DNA of 19,502 bases, from contig CAMAWS010000003.1 in the NCBI GenBank assembly GCA_945861845.1, forward strand, positions 1 to 19,502, given 5' to 3'. Under the pieces are notes generated by a model. The model saw only the letters and a list, made by a program, of their open reading frames with translations, made no database searches and had not been told where the DNA came from. Shown piece by piece: positions 17,183-19,502 of this stretch (the first letter of the stretch is position 1; each line of letters opens with the position of its first letter). The stretch comes from Candidatus Sulfopaludibacter sp. SbA3 (GTDB lineage Bacteria > Acidobacteriota > Terriglobia > 20CM-2-55-15). The position numbers and the translations under genes were made by a program.

Positions 17183-19390
17183 TCACGGTATTCTCACGAC
17201 CAACTTCCCCATGCCGGCATTGTCGACCTGGTCATAAATCCGGAATGCAATCACATGCTCTCCCTGCGAGAGCTCCGGCGTAACGTAAGTGAAACCTTCT
17301 GACTTTGAATCGAGAATTCCGTCGGTTGGAAATACGGGCCGCCACTCACCGGTATCAATCGAAACTTCCGCATGACTCAGTGTAGACGTAGGGTCGGCGG
17401 CATCGATAGCAATTCCTGCCCGCCGTCCTTCAATGTTTTGCTGGCGCATGTTCACGGACGGCGGCGTGTTGTCGATCGAAAAAGTACGGCTTTCCATCTC
17501 GCCCCGTAATGCGATACCGGATGGGTTCGATGGATCATCGCTGGCCGCAACCCGGACAACATACGCGCCGTCAGGCAATGTGTCGGAATTGATCGTGTAG
17601 AAATTGTCCTCCAGATCGCTCTTGAGCGGCTTCCAGTTCCGTTCGTTGTCTCCGCGGTAGGAAACATCGTACCTGAGGGAGTCCTGGTTCTTGTCGGTGG
17701 CAGTCCATTGGAATGACTGTGCGCCCCTCTGGTTTACTCTCCGCGGAGGAATCCGGGGCGGAGCTGGCATACCCGTGCGCGCATTGCTGCGGGCGGCCGC
17801 AGGATCAGGCACTCCAGTCGCAGGATTAAGCACAGGAACTTTCACCAGGGCCACACCGGAAGGAAGAGCCTCCAGGTTCGTCACCTCGGGCCTGAAGTTC
17901 TGCTGTAAATAGGGCACCGTCAGGCTCGACAGCCGAGGAGATCTCCCGGCATCCGTTCTCAAGGCGGCCTTCCACTGAATAAACCTCGCCTTCGGACTCG
18001 CTGTCGCTCCGTCAGTGCCTACTGCGGCCCAGGCTGACCACGTCTTATCGGGCGAACTTGTGTTGCCGGTGCGAGTCGAAATTCCAATCAGGTTCGGGCT
18101 TTCTGATTTCCATGACAACTTGCCCCAGGTGGACACAGCGTCCGTGTCTTTTACGATGGATTCGTACTCCCCGGAACTGGCCAGTACATCGGCCATGCCA
18201 AAAAGCTTCCCGATGTTTGCCGAGGCCGCGTAAACGCGATTCCCAACTTCCAGCAGGCGGGTTGTTTGCTCTTCACTCGATTCAAGGAGCAGGGTCGTAT
18301 TCCTCGGATCCTCGATGGAATAGATCCGGCCCTTGGTTCCCGTCGAGAACAACAGCTTTCCGGCCCGGGGGAGGATGGAAAACACCATCTCGTCACGCGA
18401 CCTCCACAGCGTATTGACTGTTCCATCGGGCAGTATTTCGAGGATCTGGCTCTGCGCATTCGAATCGTTAGCTATCCTGGTGGGCGAAGAGCCGGAGGCC
18501 GCCGGCTGGTCAATCAATGGTTCGATCACGTCGATCTGTTGAGCAGCGGCATTCGAAGCGTCAACCGTCACAGTCACGGTTGCCCCACCTCCTCCTGCGC
18601 TGGTGGCCGTGGTTGATGAAGGCGACGACAACGGCGTAACACCGGAACGTCCACTGATCACAGCCGCGTAGATGGAGCCATTAGCGCCAATTGCGACAGA
18701 GTGAACCTCGCGCATGCCGGAATCGTAAAGAACGAAAGCCGTGCCTTGAGGTGAAATGCGATAAACGTAACCCTTCGGATCGCCACCAGCAATGACGTTG
18801 CCGTCGCGATCCACAGCCATCGTGACGACGTGAGTCTCGTCTGTGTCGTAAAACGACTCCGCCTGTCCATCCGGCGTAACCCGATAAATGACGCCCTTGT
18901 CTCCGGTGCCCACCAACAGCCGTCCCTGCCTGTCGAATACGAGTGACCAGATGTACTTCACATTCGGGTCATAAAACTGCTGCGGGTCCCGCCCGGGCTC
19001 AATCTTGTAGACCTTGCCGTCTGGCGACGTACCGGCATACAGCACGTCCCGGCTGTCCACGGCCAATGCCAGGACATCAAGCTCCTCAAGGTCAGCGACC
19101 ATCTGGCCTCTTCCTGCCGGATCGACCTTATAAACCTTTCCGTCATGCCCCGTACCCAGATAGACACTTCCGCCCGAGTCCGCAACAGCCGACCACACCA
19201 GCGTTTGCTCCGTGTTGAAAACCATGTCCAGCCGCGGGGCCAGCCCGAGTCCCGCGTCGCTGGTCAACGAAACGTTCGTCAGCTTGCCGCGGCGGAGATC
19301 GTCGTAGGTGCGGGTTTCCCAGAACTGTGGAGTTACGGCGAACAATGGAATGGCGAGCGCGATCGGTAATACCCAAAGACTTTTCTTCAT
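17183..19390 (-). CDS. Secreted beta-propeller protein with C-terminal Ig/FnIII-like domain
   Basis: A 735-residue exported protein, numbered from the ATG at 19390. A signal peptide (MKKSLWVLPIALAIPLFAV) is followed by 'TPQFWETRTYDDLRRGKL'. At about 55-255, repeated units of roughly 45 residues have the form 'GG/G.VY.GTG..G.VY.I.P.G', for example 'SVYLGTGHDGKVYKVDP', 'VLYAGTSPDGKVYKIEP', 'RLLVGTGDKGVIYRVTP'. These are blades of a propeller, interrupted by a low-complexity Ser/Thr/Gly stretch near 250-275 and resumed later ('LLFSTGTKGRIYSIED'). The C-terminus (about 565-735) looks like Ig/FnIII-type sandwiches ('PDGAYVVRVAASDDPSNPSG', 'DNTPPSVNM'). No enzymatic motif is seen; a periplasmic or surface binding role is likely. 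An ATG at 19441 is in frame but precedes the signal peptide. The stop overlaps a possible GTG start of the M1-like gene. Confidence 0.8.
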   Translation of the reverse strand: MKKSLWVLPIALAIPLFAVTPQFWETRTYDDLRRGKLTNVSLTSDAGLGLAPRLDMVFNTEQTLVWSAVADSGGSVYLGTGHDGKVYKVDPAGRGQMVADLEELDVLALAVDSRDVLYAGTSPDGKVYKIEPGRDPQQFYDPNVKYIWSLVFDRQGRLLVGTGDKGVIYRVTPDGQAESFYDTDETHVVTMAVDRDGNVIAGGDPKGYVYRISPQGTAFVLYDSGMREVHSVAIGANGSIYAAVISGRSGVTPLSSPSSTTATSAGGGGATVTVTVDASNAAAQQIDVIEPLIDQPAASGSSPTRIANDSNAQSQILEILPDGTVNTLWRSRDEMVFSILPRAGKLLFSTGTKGRIYSIEDPRNTTLLLESSEEQTTRLLEVGNRVYAASANIGKLFGMADVLASSGEYESIVKDTDAVSTWGKLSWKSESPNLIGISTRTGNTSSPDKTWSAWAAVGTDGATASPKARFIQWKAALRTDAGRSPRLSSLTVPYLQQNFRPEVTNLEALPSGVALVKVPVLNPATGVPDPAAARSNARTGMPAPPRIPPRRVNQRGAQSFQWTATDKNQDSLRYDVSYRGDNERNWKPLKSDLEDNFYTINSDTLPDGAYVVRVAASDDPSNPSGIALRGEMESRTFSIDNTPPSVNMRQQNIEGRRAGIAIDAADPTSTLSHAEVSIDTGEWRPVFPTDGILDSKSEGFTYVTPELSQGEHVIAFRIYDQVDNAGMGKLVVRIP

Positions 19391-19399
19391 TGATGGCCT

Positions 19400-19502
19400 G
19401 GTTCCAAACTCCCCTCCTAAGTTAGGGGCGGCTGCGCCCATAAAGCAAATGCCGCGAGGCCTCCTTATCCGGGCGCAGACGGGGTGGTTCGCATACGGAA
19501 CC
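19400..19502. repeat. Structured, repeat-like non-coding sequence at right edge
   Basis: Upstream of the propeller gene, nested inverted repeats occur: GGTTCC (19400-19405) with GGAACC (19497-19502), CCTAA-G-TTAGG at 19416-19426 extended by CCCC/GGGG (19411-19428), and CTGCGCCC (19432-19439) with GGGCGCAG (19471-19478). Together they could fold into a branched structure. It may be a dispersed element or the folded leader of the operon, and it may continue past the edge. Confidence 0.4.

Overview
The window looks like a chromosomal segment of a high-GC, diderm soil or environmental bacterium, most likely Acidobacteriota. I infer this from gene content, not from a marker gene: a small secreted protein with the acidobacterial 'IPFGF...LPAGDYLV' pattern, an FHA-GAF-AAA+ sigma-54 activator, a beta-propeller/M1-like operon and dispersed GC-rich palindromic repeats. 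No rRNA, tRNA or CRISPR array is visible.

Left part (1-2459), a defence-type region. A cut-off nucleotidyltransferase-like gene, a PIN-domain toxin and its overlapping antitoxin lie on the minus strand. On the plus strand is the wreck of a type I restriction-modification locus: the first 212 codons of hsdM are joined directly, out of frame, to the last ~181 codons of hsdR. The middle of the locus (the rest of hsdM, hsdS if it lay between, and most of hsdR) is gone. A perfect 18-bp palindrome sits upstream.

Middle-left (2598-6696). There is a periplasmic solute-binding-type protein, a REP/REPIN-like paired palindrome, and a small exported protein. The exported protein is preceded by a well-spaced sigma-54 -24/-12 element. 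It is convergent with the sigma-54 activator, so the two may form a local circuit; this is inference. Immediately upstream of the activator sits a ~490-bp cassette made of a GxxExxY gene bounded by long imperfect inverted repeats.

Centre (6718-12983), housekeeping and envelope. A DUF3810 membrane metallopeptidase-like gene is divergent from an M23 endopeptidase, followed by secA and guaB. guaB most likely starts at a TTG that overlaps the secA stop codon. SecA and IMPDH are full length with all key motifs.

Right-centre (13032-14630), an accessory patch. It holds an antitoxin-like gene whose C-terminal half looks replaced, a T5orf172/GIY-YIG family gene bracketed by an 11-bp inverted repeat with TTAGGC/GCCTAA core-like sequences, and a DUF4160-DUF2442 pair followed by an attC-like imperfect hairpin. 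It resembles cassette traffic, but no canonical attC site or integrase is present.

Right end (14674-19502). A minus-strand operon encodes a secreted beta-propeller protein, an exported M1-aminopeptidase-like protein with TPRs whose zinc site is destroyed (a probable pseudoenzyme), and a small membrane protein of unknown function. A structured repeat lies at the right edge upstream of this operon.
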